Assembly: GCF_013337765.1 (NCBI RefSeq)
Contig: NZ_VBSB01000022.1
Location: 1 to 64,000 of the forward strand
DNA from: Mycolicibacterium sphagni
GTDB taxonomy: Bacteria > Actinomycetota > Actinomycetes > Mycobacteriales > Mycobacteriaceae
Direction of reading: 5' to 3'
Length of the DNA: 64,000 nucleotides
Below, one piece after another: positions 40,257 to 49,441 of this stretch (position 1 is its first letter; every line of letters starts with the position of its first letter). Made by a program: the position numbers and the translations under genes. The notes below the pieces were generated by a model, which made no database searches, was not told the origin of the DNA, and saw only the letters and a program-made list of their open reading frames with translations.

Positions 40257-42074
40257 TCAGGCCAGCGATTCCAGCCAGGCCCGGTGCAGCGCGGCATAGC
40301 GGCCGTGGGCGTCGATGAGCTCACTCGGCGGGCCGTCCTCGACGACGCGGCCGTGCTCGAGCACCAGCACCCGGCCGGCGATCTCGACCGTCGACAACCG
40401 GTGGGCGATGATCAGCGCCGTCCGGTCGGCCAGCACCGTCCGCAGCGCCCGCTGCACGAGCCGCTCGCTCGGGATGTCCAGTGAGGAGGTCGCCTCGTCC
40501 AGAATCAGCACCGCGGGATCGGCCAGGAACGCCCTGGCGAACGCGATCAGCTGTCGCTGCCCGGCCGACAACCGTCCCCCGCGGGTCGCGACGTCGGTGT
40601 CGTAGCCCTCGGGCAGGGCGGCGATGAACTCGTCGGCGCCCACCGCGGCCGCGGCGGCGTGCACCTCGGCGTCCGTCGCCGACGGCCGGCCGAACCGGAT
40701 GTTGTCGGCGACGGTTCCGGAGAACAGGAAGTTCTCCTGGGTGACCATCACGACGTGCCTGCGCAGGTCGCTTTGGGCGAAGTCGCGCAGATCGACACCA
40801 TCGAGGGTGACCGCACCCGATGTCGGGTCGTAAAACCGGGCGATCAGCTTGGCGATGGTGGTCTTGCCCGCGCCGGTGGTGCCGACGAGCGCGACGGTCT
40901 GCCCGGCAGGCACCAAGAGCGACAGCTCGGGCAGCACCGGGCGATCCGGCACATAGCTGAATTGCACGTCGCGGAACGCGATCTCACCGCGAACCCGCTC
41001 CGGGCGCACCGGAACCGGCGGGTCGGCGATGGCCGGCTTCCGGGCCAGCACCCCGGCGAGCTTCTCCAGCGCCGAGGACGCCGACTGGAAGGTGTTGAAG
41101 AACTGCGAGATCTCCTGCATGGGTTCGAAGAACATCCGCAGGTACAGCAGGAACGCCGCCAGGGTGCCGATCGTCATCTGCCCGTGCAGCACCCGGTAGC
41201 CGCCATACAGCAGCACGACGCCGGTGGTCAGGTTGCCGACGAGCTTGACCGCGGGCATGAAGATCGCCAGCTGGCGGAAGGTCTGTTCGTTGTCCGCGCG
41301 GTATCGATCGGCGACCTCGTCGAAGATCTCCTGATTGCGGGGCGCGCGGCGGTAGGCCTGCACTGCCTTGATACCGGTCATCGTCTCGACGAACTGCACG
41401 ATCACCAGTGCGGCGCTTTCCCGCACCCGCCGGTAGGTCTTGGCCGACTCGGACGAGAACCACCACACCAGTGCGACCAGGATCGGGAACGCGGCCAGGC
41501 ACATCAGCCCGAGGCGCACGTCGAGGACGACCAGCAGGATGGCGGTGCCGAACAACGTCAGGACGGCGGTGATCAGGCTGTCGAAGCCGGTCTCCAGCAT
41601 GTCCTGGATCGCATCGACGTCGTTGGTCAGCCGGCTGACCACCCGCCCGGACGTGTAGCGGTCGTGGAAGGCGACGTCGAGGCGCTGGAAGTGCCGGAAC
41701 ACCCGACGGCGCACTTCGAGCAGCACCCGCTGGCCGATCCGCCCGGAGCGGCTCAGGAACATCAGCCTGCTGATCGCCTGCACGCACACCACACCGCAGA
41801 GCACCGCGACGACGATGATCAGCTCGCGCGCCGAGCCGCCGGCCACCAGCGGCGGGATCGCGTGGTCGATACCGCGCTGAACGAGCAGCGGAACCGACAG
41901 CCGCGCAACGTTTTCCACGATGACCACCAGCGCAAGCAGCCCGACGGTCATCGTGAACGGCGCAAGCAGCGAGCCCAGCAGCGCGCGGGCCTCGGCCTTT
42001 CGCGGCCTGGCCTCGTCGATCGGCAGGTCGTCGGGCTCCTCGTCGAGCCGGCCCCGCCATTCGGTGGCAGTCAT
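40257..42074 (-). CDS. ABC exporter half-transporter, consensus ATP site
   Basis: Type IV ABC exporter subunit of 605 residues: six membrane helices (about 30-330) and an ATP-binding domain. Walker A GTTGAGKTT, signature variant LSAGQRQL and Walker B ILDEATSSLD with the catalytic Glu are visible. It overlaps the partner gene by 4 nt. The LSAGQ signature is imperfect, as expected for the subunit that completes the partner's degenerate site. Substrate unknown. Confidence 0.9.
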   Translation of the reverse strand: MTATEWRGRLDEEPDDLPIDEARPRKAEARALLGSLLAPFTMTVGLLALVVIVENVARLSVPLLVQRGIDHAIPPLVAGGSARELIIVVAVLCGVVCVQAISRLMFLSRSGRIGQRVLLEVRRRVFRHFQRLDVAFHDRYTSGRVVSRLTNDVDAIQDMLETGFDSLITAVLTLFGTAILLVVLDVRLGLMCLAAFPILVALVWWFSSESAKTYRRVRESAALVIVQFVETMTGIKAVQAYRRAPRNQEIFDEVADRYRADNEQTFRQLAIFMPAVKLVGNLTTGVVLLYGGYRVLHGQMTIGTLAAFLLYLRMFFEPMQEISQFFNTFQSASSALEKLAGVLARKPAIADPPVPVRPERVRGEIAFRDVQFSYVPDRPVLPELSLLVPAGQTVALVGTTGAGKTTIAKLIARFYDPTSGAVTLDGVDLRDFAQSDLRRHVVMVTQENFLFSGTVADNIRFGRPSATDAEVHAAAAAVGADEFIAALPEGYDTDVATRGGRLSAGQRQLIAFARAFLADPAVLILDEATSSLDIPSERLVQRALRTVLADRTALIIAHRLSTVEIAGRVLVLEHGRVVEDGPPSELIDAHGRYAALHRAWLESLA

Positions 42075-44062
42075 CGTCGCCTGCCCTCCGACGCCGCGTA
42101 ATCGGCGGCACGGCGGATGGCGTCGCGTTGCTCGCAGGCCTCCTCGTACGCGCGGTCGAGACGCCGGCGCTTGTCGTCGTCCTCCCAGCCGGGCCGGGGA
42201 GGCGACGAGCTCGGCACCAAGTCATCGCTGGCGGCCAGCAGGAAGCGGTAGCGCGGCACAGTGGCCAGCAATTGGGCATGGGTGCCGATGTGCGTGATGG
42301 TGCCCGCACCGTCGACCGTGTCGAGCAGCGCGACCTTGTCGGCCAGCAAGACCGTCGAGGCGCGGTGGGCGACCACCACCGCCGTCACACCACCCAGCAC
42401 CCGGCGCAGCGCCTCGGTGACCTCAGCCTCGGTGTGCACGTCGAGGGCCGAAAGCGTGTCGTCGAGCACCAGGATCCGCGGCGCGGCCAGGATCGCGCGG
42501 GCCAGCGAAAGCCGTTGCCGCTGACCGCCCGACAGGCTCATGCCCTGTTCGCCGATCCGAGTCTGGATGCCGAACGGCAGGTCGTAGACGAACTGGGCGG
42601 CGGAGATCTCGATGGCTCTGGCGAGCTCGTCGTCGGACGCCTCGGGTCGGCCCAGTCGCAGGTTCTCGGCGACCGACATGGAGAACAGCGTCGGGTCTTC
42701 GAATGCGGTGGCGACGGTTTCGCGCAGCGCCTCCAGGGACAGCTCGCGAATATCGGTGCCGTCGATGCGGATCGCGCCCTCGGTGACGTCGTAGAGCCGG
42801 GGCAGCAGCGAGGCCAGCACCGACTTGCCCGAACCGGTGGCGCCCACCAGCGCCAGGGTCTCCCCCGGCTCGACCGTGACAGTGACGTGCCTTAGTGCAA
42901 ACGTGTCGCTGTCCGGGAACCTAAACCCGACGTCGTCGAGCTCCAGCCGGCCGCCGCGCGGCGCGGCCGGGTCCGGCCCGTCGGTGATCTCGCGGGGGGC
43001 GTCGAAAATCTCGGCGATCCGGTTCGCCGCGGTCATCGCCTCCTGGGTCATCGACAGCAGGAAGCCGAGCGAGGCGATCGGCCAGACCAGCGACAGCATC
43101 ATCGTGATAAACGCGACCAGGGTGCCCAGGGTGACCAGACCGTGCCCGGCGGCGTAGGCCCCGAAACCCAGCACGACGATCAGCGTGAGGTTGGGAATGA
43201 CTTCGAGCATGGTCCAGAACTTCGCCGACACCGTGACCTTCTGGATCTGGGTGTCATAGAGCGTGCTGGCCTGCTCGTCGAAGCGGTCGTAGACGTAGTC
43301 TTCGCGGCCGAAGGACTTCACCGCCCGCAATCCCAGCGCGGACTCCTCCACATGGGTGGCGACGTGACCGGCCTGGTCCTGGGCTTGCCGGGACAGCCGG
43401 GTGAAGGCGCGCTCGAAGTGCAGCACGGTGAGCGTGATCGGCACGATCGAGACCAGCACCACCACCCCGAGCGGCCAGTACATCGCCAAGAGAATGGCCG
43501 TGACGACGGTGATCTGCAGGACGTTGAGGATCAAGAAGACCAACCCGAACGACAGCAACCGCCGAATAACGCTGAGGTCGTTCATGATTCGCGACAGCAG
43601 CTGACCGGACTGCCAGCGGCCGTGAAACGACATCGGCAGGATCTGCAACCGGGCGTAGAGGTCCTTGCGGATATCGGCCTCGACCCCCATGGTGGCCTTG
43701 GCCACCAGCCAGCGCCGGATGAACCACAGCACGGCCTCGGAGACGCCCACCGCCATGGCCGCCGCACCGAGCGCCCACAGCCCCCGCTGATCCTGGTGGC
43801 GTACGGGCCCGTCGATCACCGCCTTGGTCATCAGCGGGATGGCGACGGTGGCTACCAGGCTGGTGATCGCGACCGTGATCATCGCGATCCAGCGCGCCCG
43901 ATACGGCATCAGATACGGCAGCAACCGGAACAGATCGGAGGCGGCCCGCGGGTCGGGACGCGGCGCGGCGATAGCCGGATCCGAGCGCACCCCGCCCGAT
44001 TCCCGCAACCCACCTGACACAGAAGGCACCACATCCACCGCGTCAACCATTTCCTTAGTCAT
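42071..44062 (-). CDS. ABC exporter half-transporter, degenerate ATP site
   Basis: Partner subunit of 663 residues from ATG 44062. Membrane domain about residues 40-350, then Walker A GATGSGKS, canonical signature LSGGQRQRLSLARA, and Walker B ILVLDDTLSALD in which Asp replaces the catalytic Glu. Together with the downstream half-transporter this is a heterodimer of the TM287/288 type with one hydrolysing and one holding site. Upstream reading to 44215 is not conserved-looking and is dropped. Divergent from prrA (187 nt). Confidence 0.9.
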   Translation of the reverse strand: MTKEMVDAVDVVPSVSGGLRESGGVRSDPAIAAPRPDPRAASDLFRLLPYLMPYRARWIAMITVAITSLVATVAIPLMTKAVIDGPVRHQDQRGLWALGAAAMAVGVSEAVLWFIRRWLVAKATMGVEADIRKDLYARLQILPMSFHGRWQSGQLLSRIMNDLSVIRRLLSFGLVFLILNVLQITVVTAILLAMYWPLGVVVLVSIVPITLTVLHFERAFTRLSRQAQDQAGHVATHVEESALGLRAVKSFGREDYVYDRFDEQASTLYDTQIQKVTVSAKFWTMLEVIPNLTLIVVLGFGAYAAGHGLVTLGTLVAFITMMLSLVWPIASLGFLLSMTQEAMTAANRIAEIFDAPREITDGPDPAAPRGGRLELDDVGFRFPDSDTFALRHVTVTVEPGETLALVGATGSGKSVLASLLPRLYDVTEGAIRIDGTDIRELSLEALRETVATAFEDPTLFSMSVAENLRLGRPEASDDELARAIEISAAQFVYDLPFGIQTRIGEQGMSLSGGQRQRLSLARAILAAPRILVLDDTLSALDVHTEAEVTEALRRVLGGVTAVVVAHRASTVLLADKVALLDTVDGAGTITHIGTHAQLLATVPRYRFLLAASDDLVPSSSPPRPGWEDDDKRRRLDRAYEEACEQRDAIRRAADYAASEGRRR

Positions 44063-44248
44063 TGACCACCGTTGAAGATATGCAACCGGTCCGACACGAC
44101 CCCCCGCGTTCGATGATCGCACGCACGGCAATCGGTTATCGGCCACGCTAGAACCTGAACAATGCTTGAGGTCAAACCCTTCCCCTGATGGCGCCGTGTC
44201 GCGGCGGCCTCCCACGGGTACGACCTTCGATCAGGCAAGATATGGGCC

Positions 44249-44950
44249 ATGGACAGTAGTTCGGCCGCACCCCGAGTACTGGTGGTCGATGACGATCCCG
44301 ACGTGCTCGCATCGCTGGAGCGCGGGCTGCGGCTCTCCGGATTCGAGGTGGCCACCGCCGTCGACGGCGCCGAAGCCCTGCGCTCGGCCACCGAAACCAG
44401 ACCCGACGCGATCGTCCTCGACATCAACATGCCGGTGCTGGACGGCGTGAGCGTGGTGACCGCGCTGCGCGCGATGGACAACGACGTGCCGGTCTGTGTG
44501 CTGTCGGCCCGCAGCTCGGTCGACGACCGGGTCGCCGGCCTGGAGGCCGGCGCGGACGACTACCTGGTCAAACCGTTCGTCCTTGCCGAGCTGGTGGCCC
44601 GGGTCAAGGCGCTGCTGCGCCGCCGGGGTGCGACGGCCACGTTCTCCTCGGAGACCATTCAGGTCGGCCCGCTTGAGGTCGACATCCCGGGCCGGCGGGC
44701 CAGGGTCAACGGCGTCGACGTCGACCTCACCAAGCGGGAGTTCGATCTGCTGGCGGTGCTCGCCGAGCACAAGACGGCCGTGCTGTCCCGGGCCCAGCTG
44801 CTCGAGCTGGTGTGGGGCTACGACTTCGCCGCCGACACCAACGTCGTCGACGTCTTCATCGGCTACCTGCGCCGCAAGCTCGAGGCCGGCGGCGCGCCCC
44901 GACTGCTGCATACCGTGCGCGGCGTGGGCTTCGTGTTGCGCACTCAGTGA
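44249..44950 (+). CDS. prrA: Response regulator PrrA
   Basis: OmpR/PhoB-type regulator of 233 residues (236 in M. tuberculosis). Receiver domain 1-125 with phospho-acceptor Asp58 (IVLDINMPVLDG) and Lys at KPF; winged-helix DNA-binding domain about 140-232 with LTKREFDLLAVLAEHKTAVLSRAQLLE-type sequence (in part). Essential in M. tuberculosis, where it affects early intracellular growth and respiratory genes. ATG 44249. prrB follows after 4 nt. Confidence 0.95.
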   Translation: MDSSSAAPRVLVVDDDPDVLASLERGLRLSGFEVATAVDGAEALRSATETRPDAIVLDINMPVLDGVSVVTALRAMDNDVPVCVLSARSSVDDRVAGLEAGADDYLVKPFVLAELVARVKALLRRRGATATFSSETIQVGPLEVDIPGRRARVNGVDVDLTKREFDLLAVLAEHKTAVLSRAQLLELVWGYDFAADTNVVDVFIGYLRRKLEAGGAPRLLHTVRGVGFVLRTQ

Positions 44951-44954
44951 CCTC

Positions 44955-46292
44955 GTGACGCTGCCGCGCATCTTTCGCCGGACCCCGTCGCTGCGCACCC
45001 GCGTGGCGTTCGCGACGGCGATCGGCGCGGCGATCGTGGTGACCATCGTGGGCACCATCGTCTGGATCGGCATCACCAACGACCGCCTGGAACGTCTGGA
45101 CCGGCGCCTCGACGAGGCCGCCGGCTTCGCGGTGCCGTTCGTCCCCCGCGGGCTGGACCAGATCCCGCCGTCACCCAACGACCAGGACGTGGTGATCACC
45201 GTCCGCCGCGGCGACAAGGTCCGGTCCAACTCCGATGTCGTGCTGCCGCGGCTGAACTCCGACTACGCCACCACCGAGGTCGACGGCGTCCGCTACCGGG
45301 TGCGCACGGTGGAGCTGTCGTACCCGGAGGCCACCACGTTGGAGGTCGGCGCGACCTACGACGACACCATCGCCGACACCAACAACCTGCATCGCCGGGT
45401 GCTGGTCATCTGCGCACTGGCCGTCGGCGCGGCGGGTCTGCTGGGCTGGCTGCTGGCCACGTTCGCGGTCCGGCCGCTGCGACGGCTGGCCGCCCAGACC
45501 CGGCAGATCGAGGCCGGTGACAAGGCGCCCGATGTCGAGATCGGCGGCGCCACCGAGGCCGTCGAGATCGGCGAGGCGATCAAGGGCCTGCTCGAGCGGA
45601 TCTGGACCGAGCAGGAACGGACCCAGGCAGCGCTGGCCTCGGCCCGCGACTTCGCCGCGGTGTCGGCTCACGAGCTGCGGACCCCACTGACCGCGATGCG
45701 CACCAACCTCGAAGTGCTGACCACCCTGGAGGTGACCGAGGAGCAGCGCAACGAGTTGCTCAGCGACGTCGCGCGCACCCAGGACCGCATCGAAGCCACC
45801 CTGGGCGCACTGGAACGCCTTGCCCAGGGCGAACTTTCGACCGAAGCCGACCACGTTCCCGTCGATATCACCGAGCTGCTCGACCGCGCCGCGCACGACG
45901 CGATCCGGGTGTACCCCGACCTCGACGTGTCGCTGGTGCCCTCCCCCACGTGCATCATCATCGGCCTGCCCGCCGGTCTGCGGCTGGCGGTGGACAACGC
46001 GATCGCCAACGCGGTCAAGCACGGTGGCGCGACCCGGGTCCAGCTGTCGGCGGTCAGCTCGCGCGAGGGTGTCCAGATCGCGATCGACGACAACGGCTCC
46101 GGCGTACCCGAGGCGGAGCGCGCCGCGGTCTTCGAACGCTTCGCCCGCGGGTCGACGGCGTCGCATTCCGGTTCCGGGCTCGGCTTGGCGCTGGTCGCTC
46201 AGCAGGCCGAATTACACGGTGGCACCGCCTCATTGGAGGACAGCGCACTCGGTGGCGCCCGGTTGGTACTGAGGCTGCCCGCGCCGCACTAG
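44955..46292 (+). CDS. prrB: Sensor histidine kinase PrrB
   Basis: Membrane sensor kinase of 445 residues (446 in M. tuberculosis). TM1 about 20-41, periplasmic sensor 42-148, TM2 149-171, HAMP 172-225, phospho-acceptor His239 in VSAHELRTPL, and HATPase_c (about 330-440: DNAIANAVKHGG N box, GSGLGLALV G box). GTG 44955 starts 4 nt after prrA. It phosphorylates PrrA; the signal is unknown. Confidence 0.95.
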   Translation: MTLPRIFRRTPSLRTRVAFATAIGAAIVVTIVGTIVWIGITNDRLERLDRRLDEAAGFAVPFVPRGLDQIPPSPNDQDVVITVRRGDKVRSNSDVVLPRLNSDYATTEVDGVRYRVRTVELSYPEATTLEVGATYDDTIADTNNLHRRVLVICALAVGAAGLLGWLLATFAVRPLRRLAAQTRQIEAGDKAPDVEIGGATEAVEIGEAIKGLLERIWTEQERTQAALASARDFAAVSAHELRTPLTAMRTNLEVLTTLEVTEEQRNELLSDVARTQDRIEATLGALERLAQGELSTEADHVPVDITELLDRAAHDAIRVYPDLDVSLVPSPTCIIIGLPAGLRLAVDNAIANAVKHGGATRVQLSAVSSREGVQIAIDDNGSGVPEAERAAVFERFARGSTASHSGSGLGLALVAQQAELHGGTASLEDSALGGARLVLRLPAPH

Positions 46293-47083
46293 GCCGCCGG
46301 CGTCGCTCCGCAGATGGCGTTAGCGCCGTCGATGATCAGCGTGGTCCCCGTGACGTACGAGGCACCGGGGGTGGCCAGATAGGCGACGCCGGACGCGACC
46401 TCGTCGGCGGTGGCCGACCGCCCGATCGGGGTGGCGTTGCCCGCGGCCACCTCGGACGGCAACTGGGCCGCCGTCGCGATCCACCCGGGCAGCACCAGGT
46501 TGGCGGTGATGCCGGTCTTGGCGTAGTCGACCGAGACCGACCGCGTCATACCCAGCATTGCGGCCTTGGCGGTGTGATACCCGACGTCGCCGGTGTAGGC
46601 GGTCAGCACACCGGCCGTCGAGCCCACGTTGACGATGCGCCCGTAACCGCGCTCGACCATGCCCGGCAGTGCCGCCCTGGTGACGTAGAACGCACTGTGG
46701 AGGTTGCGGCGCAAGGCAAGTGACCACTCATCGTCGGTCATCACCATGAGCGGGTTAGGCTCTTCCGGGCTGTGCACCGAGGCCAGGCCGGCGTTGTTCA
46801 CCACGATGTCCAGCTTGCCGAACGCCGCCACCGTGGCCGCGACCAGCCCACCGGCCGCATCGCGGTCGAACAGGTCGGCGATGTGTGCATCGGCCTGGAT
46901 ACCTTCACCTACGAGCTCCTGTGCGCGTTGGTGGACCCGGTCGGTGGTGCCGGTCACCATCACCGCGGCCCCGAGCTGACCCAGCAGCCGCGCCGAGGCG
47001 AAACCGATACCGATCTCGCTGCTCGACCCGGTGACCAGGGCAACCTGGCCGGTGAGATCGAACGCGCTTGGCGTAGCGGGCAT
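46289..47083 (-). CDS. Short-chain dehydrogenase/reductase
   Basis: SDR-fold oxidoreductase of 264 residues. The coenzyme motif reads TGSSSEIGIG (18-27), where Glu replaces the usual middle Gly of TGxxxGxG. Other elements are canonical: NNAG (96-99), Ser155, Tyr169 and Lys173 (YHTAK). It may still bind NAD(P)H, but the change is unusual. Divergent from the solute-binding lipoprotein gene with a palindromic operator in between, so the two sides likely share control. Confidence 0.85.
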   Translation of the reverse strand: MPATPSAFDLTGQVALVTGSSSEIGIGFASARLLGQLGAAVMVTGTTDRVHQRAQELVGEGIQADAHIADLFDRDAAGGLVAATVAAFGKLDIVVNNAGLASVHSPEEPNPLMVMTDDEWSLALRRNLHSAFYVTRAALPGMVERGYGRIVNVGSTAGVLTAYTGDVGYHTAKAAMLGMTRSVSVDYAKTGITANLVLPGWIATAAQLPSEVAAGNATPIGRSATADEVASGVAYLATPGASYVTGTTLIIDGANAICGATPAA

Positions 47084-47119
47084 TGTGCTTGCTCCCTTCG
47101 AATTTCAGGTGTGCTGGTG

Positions 47120-47145
47120 CCGACAGTGCTGTCCCGACCGACAGT
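47120..47145. repeat. Direct repeat CCGACAGT in the divergent promoter region
   Basis: CCGACAGT occurs at 47120-47127 and 47138-47145, 18 nt apart, with CTGTC between them. It lies next to the operator-like palindrome at 47174-47196 and may be a second regulator site. Confidence 0.4.
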
Positions 47146-47173
47146 AAAGGGCCGCGGCAGGCTTTTCTAGGTC

Positions 47174-47196
47174 GAGCGTCCAAATCTTGGACGTTC
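47174..47196. promoter_or_regulatory. TetR-type operator palindrome
   Basis: GAGCGTCCAA-ATC-TTGGACGTTC: the arms match at 9 of 10 positions around a 3 nt centre. It lies between the divergent SDR and solute-binding protein genes; the TetR regulator gene within the same operon is the obvious candidate binder. Confidence 0.6.
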
Positions 47197-47255
47197 GTAC
47201 AAGGTGGTAACCGTCATGTCACACAGTGGAAATCAGTCGACCCGAAACTGAGCCG

Positions 47256-48815
47256 ATGAAACTCACGTCGGGAATCGCGCTCCTGACGATCGCCTTGCTA
47301 CTCGTCGGCACCGCATGTTCGGGAAATACCAACAGTCCCAACGACACTGCCTCGACCGCGTCGGCGGTACGCACTCCGCTCATGTCCGACCCGCCGCCGC
47401 TGGATCCCGACACCTTCTACCAGCCCGAGGGTCTGCTGATCATGACCTCGACCTACCAGGGGCTGCTTCAGTACGCGCCGGGCACCACGAAGATCGCACC
47501 GCTGCTGGCGACCAAATGGGACGTCTCCCCCGACGGGCTGACCTATACCTTGACCCTGCGCGACGGCGTCAAGTTCTCTGACGGCACAACGTTCGATTCC
47601 GCGGCCGCCAAGGCCAGCTTCCAGCGCCGCATCGATATGGCGGGCGGGCCCGCCTACATGCTGGCCGACGTCAAAGACATGCAGACACCGGATCCGCACA
47701 CCTTCGTCGTCACCCTCGCCAAACCCGTTGCGCCGTTTCTCGATTACCTCGCCTCCCCCTACGGACCGCTGATGACCAGCCCGACGGCGGTCGCCCAGCA
47801 TGCCAGCGGCAACGATCACGCGTCGGCGTGGCTGGCGTCGCATACCGCAGGAACCGGCCCCTACGAGCTGACCGAGGCTGTGCCGGCCAGTCACTACACG
47901 ATGGCCGCGAACAAGAACTACTGGGGCACCGCCGGCCAGATCACCTCGGTGCAGATGCCGGTGATCACCGCCTCGGCGGTGCAGCGACTCGAACTCGGCA
48001 ACGGCCAGCTCGACATGGTGCTGCACGGCTTGTCCAAGGGCGACTACGAGGCGCTGGCCGCCGGCCCGGACACCGAGGTGCTTCAGGAGAGCGCCCTGGT
48101 CAAGGCCGAGGTCATGGTCAACCCGAGCTCACCGGTGTTCGCCTCGCGCGACGCGCGGGCCGCGCTGTCCGCCGCGCTGGACCAAACCGCCTTGACCACA
48201 CAGATATTCGGTGCACAGGGAGCTCCGTCGACGCAGTTCTACCCGATCGGGATGCTGCCCGACGGTGCCGTGCCCGACAAGCACGACTACGACCCGTCGA
48301 AGCTGGCTGCGGTGGGCAAGGCCGGCGGAGACGTGATGATCGGCTTCCCCACCGGGGACAGCAGCCTGCAGGATCTGGCCAATCAGATGCAGGTGATCCT
48401 GCAGCAGGCCGGCTTGAAGGCCACCGTCCGCGACTTCCCGCTGGCGCAGTTCTTCGCCCTGCCCCAAAACCCGGACCAGCGCCCGGATCTCCTGCTGGCC
48501 TCGTTCAATCCCGATGCGGCCCACCCGGATACCTGGTCGCGGATCTACCAGTACACCAACGCGCCGGTGAATCTGCAGGGCTGCTCGGTTCCCGACGCCG
48601 ACAAGCTGCTCGACGCGGGCAGCGCCGAACCCGACCCGGCCAAATCCCAAGCTATCTACATCGAAGCGGCCAAGGCCTACCGCGATTCACTGTGCTGGAT
48701 CAACATCGCCGACCTGCACAACACGATCGCCGCCCGGAAGGGCTACTCCGGCTGGCAGAGCCAGCCCGCGTGGATGTGGGACACCGACTTCTCCACCCTG
48801 AAGCACCAAGGATGA
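47256..48815 (+). CDS. Solute-binding lipoprotein (peptide/nickel ABC family)
   Basis: SBP_bac_5-type extracellular binding lipoprotein of 519 residues. ATG 47256 begins a signal peptide ending near VGTAC (Cys21). The domain pattern DPDTFYQPEGLL...YQGLLQY...KWDVSPDGLTYTLTLRDGVKFSDG is typical of oligopeptide/nickel binding proteins. No permease or ATPase gene is nearby, so it is an orphan. It overlaps the TetR gene by 4 nt and is followed by two ureohydrolases, so a guanidino or amino compound is a possible ligand. Confidence 0.9.
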   Translation: MKLTSGIALLTIALLLVGTACSGNTNSPNDTASTASAVRTPLMSDPPPLDPDTFYQPEGLLIMTSTYQGLLQYAPGTTKIAPLLATKWDVSPDGLTYTLTLRDGVKFSDGTTFDSAAAKASFQRRIDMAGGPAYMLADVKDMQTPDPHTFVVTLAKPVAPFLDYLASPYGPLMTSPTAVAQHASGNDHASAWLASHTAGTGPYELTEAVPASHYTMAANKNYWGTAGQITSVQMPVITASAVQRLELGNGQLDMVLHGLSKGDYEALAAGPDTEVLQESALVKAEVMVNPSSPVFASRDARAALSAALDQTALTTQIFGAQGAPSTQFYPIGMLPDGAVPDKHDYDPSKLAAVGKAGGDVMIGFPTGDSSLQDLANQMQVILQQAGLKATVRDFPLAQFFALPQNPDQRPDLLLASFNPDAAHPDTWSRIYQYTNAPVNLQGCSVPDADKLLDAGSAEPDPAKSQAIYIEAAKAYRDSLCWINIADLHNTIAARKGYSGWQSQPAWMWDTDFSTLKHQG

Positions 48816-49417
48816 CGGCTGGCGCCACGGCCCGTGGTGCGGCGCGCCGCACCGAGATCATCGATGCCGCGATCGAGGTGATGGCCAGGGTTGGCCTCGC
48901 GGGACTGTCCATGCGCCTGGTGGCCAACCAGGCCCAGATACCCCTGGGTGCGCTGAGCTATTACTTCGACGACAAGTCCGATCTGATCGCCCAGGCGTTC
49001 GCTCAATTGTCGGAGCGGGAGATCGAGCGGGTCGTGCACACCGCGGAGCTCCTCGAGCCGTCGATGTCCGCCGAGGCGCTCGCCGATCTGGTCGCCGACA
49101 TGATCATCGACGGATTCAGCTCACCGGCCGGCGCGATCGTCACCCGCTACGAGTTGGTCACCGAGGCCAGCCGCGACGAGCGGCTGCGACCGATGTTCGA
49201 GGCCTGGTATGCGGCAATGGTTCCCGCGCTGAGCCGGCTCTTCCGCGAGCTCGGGTCACACCAGCCCGAGCTCGATGCCCGCACCGTGATGGCGGTGATG
49301 GCAGGTCTGGAGATCGACAACCTCTATCGCCCGCTGGGACCGGTGGACAAGCGACGAATCCGGGCCACCCTGCGGCACGCCTTCACCGCCGTCATCGCCC
49401 TGCACAACGCCCGATAA
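48812..49417 (+). CDS. TetR-family transcriptional regulator
   Basis: TetR regulator of 201 residues. The N-terminal helix-turn-helix is in TEIIDAAIEVMARVGLAGLSMRLVANQAQIPLGALSYYFDDKSDLI, quoted in part. The C-terminal ligand domain is helical and alanine-rich. ATG 48812 overlaps the preceding stop (ATGA). It probably represses the operon through the palindrome at 47174-47196, with an intermediate of the pathway as ligand. Confidence 0.9.
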   Translation: MTAGATARGAARRTEIIDAAIEVMARVGLAGLSMRLVANQAQIPLGALSYYFDDKSDLIAQAFAQLSEREIERVVHTAELLEPSMSAEALADLVADMIIDGFSSPAGAIVTRYELVTEASRDERLRPMFEAWYAAMVPALSRLFRELGSHQPELDARTVMAVMAGLEIDNLYRPLGPVDKRRIRATLRHAFTAVIALHNAR

Positions 49418-49441
49418 CCCCGACAGGAAGACGAACCCCAG

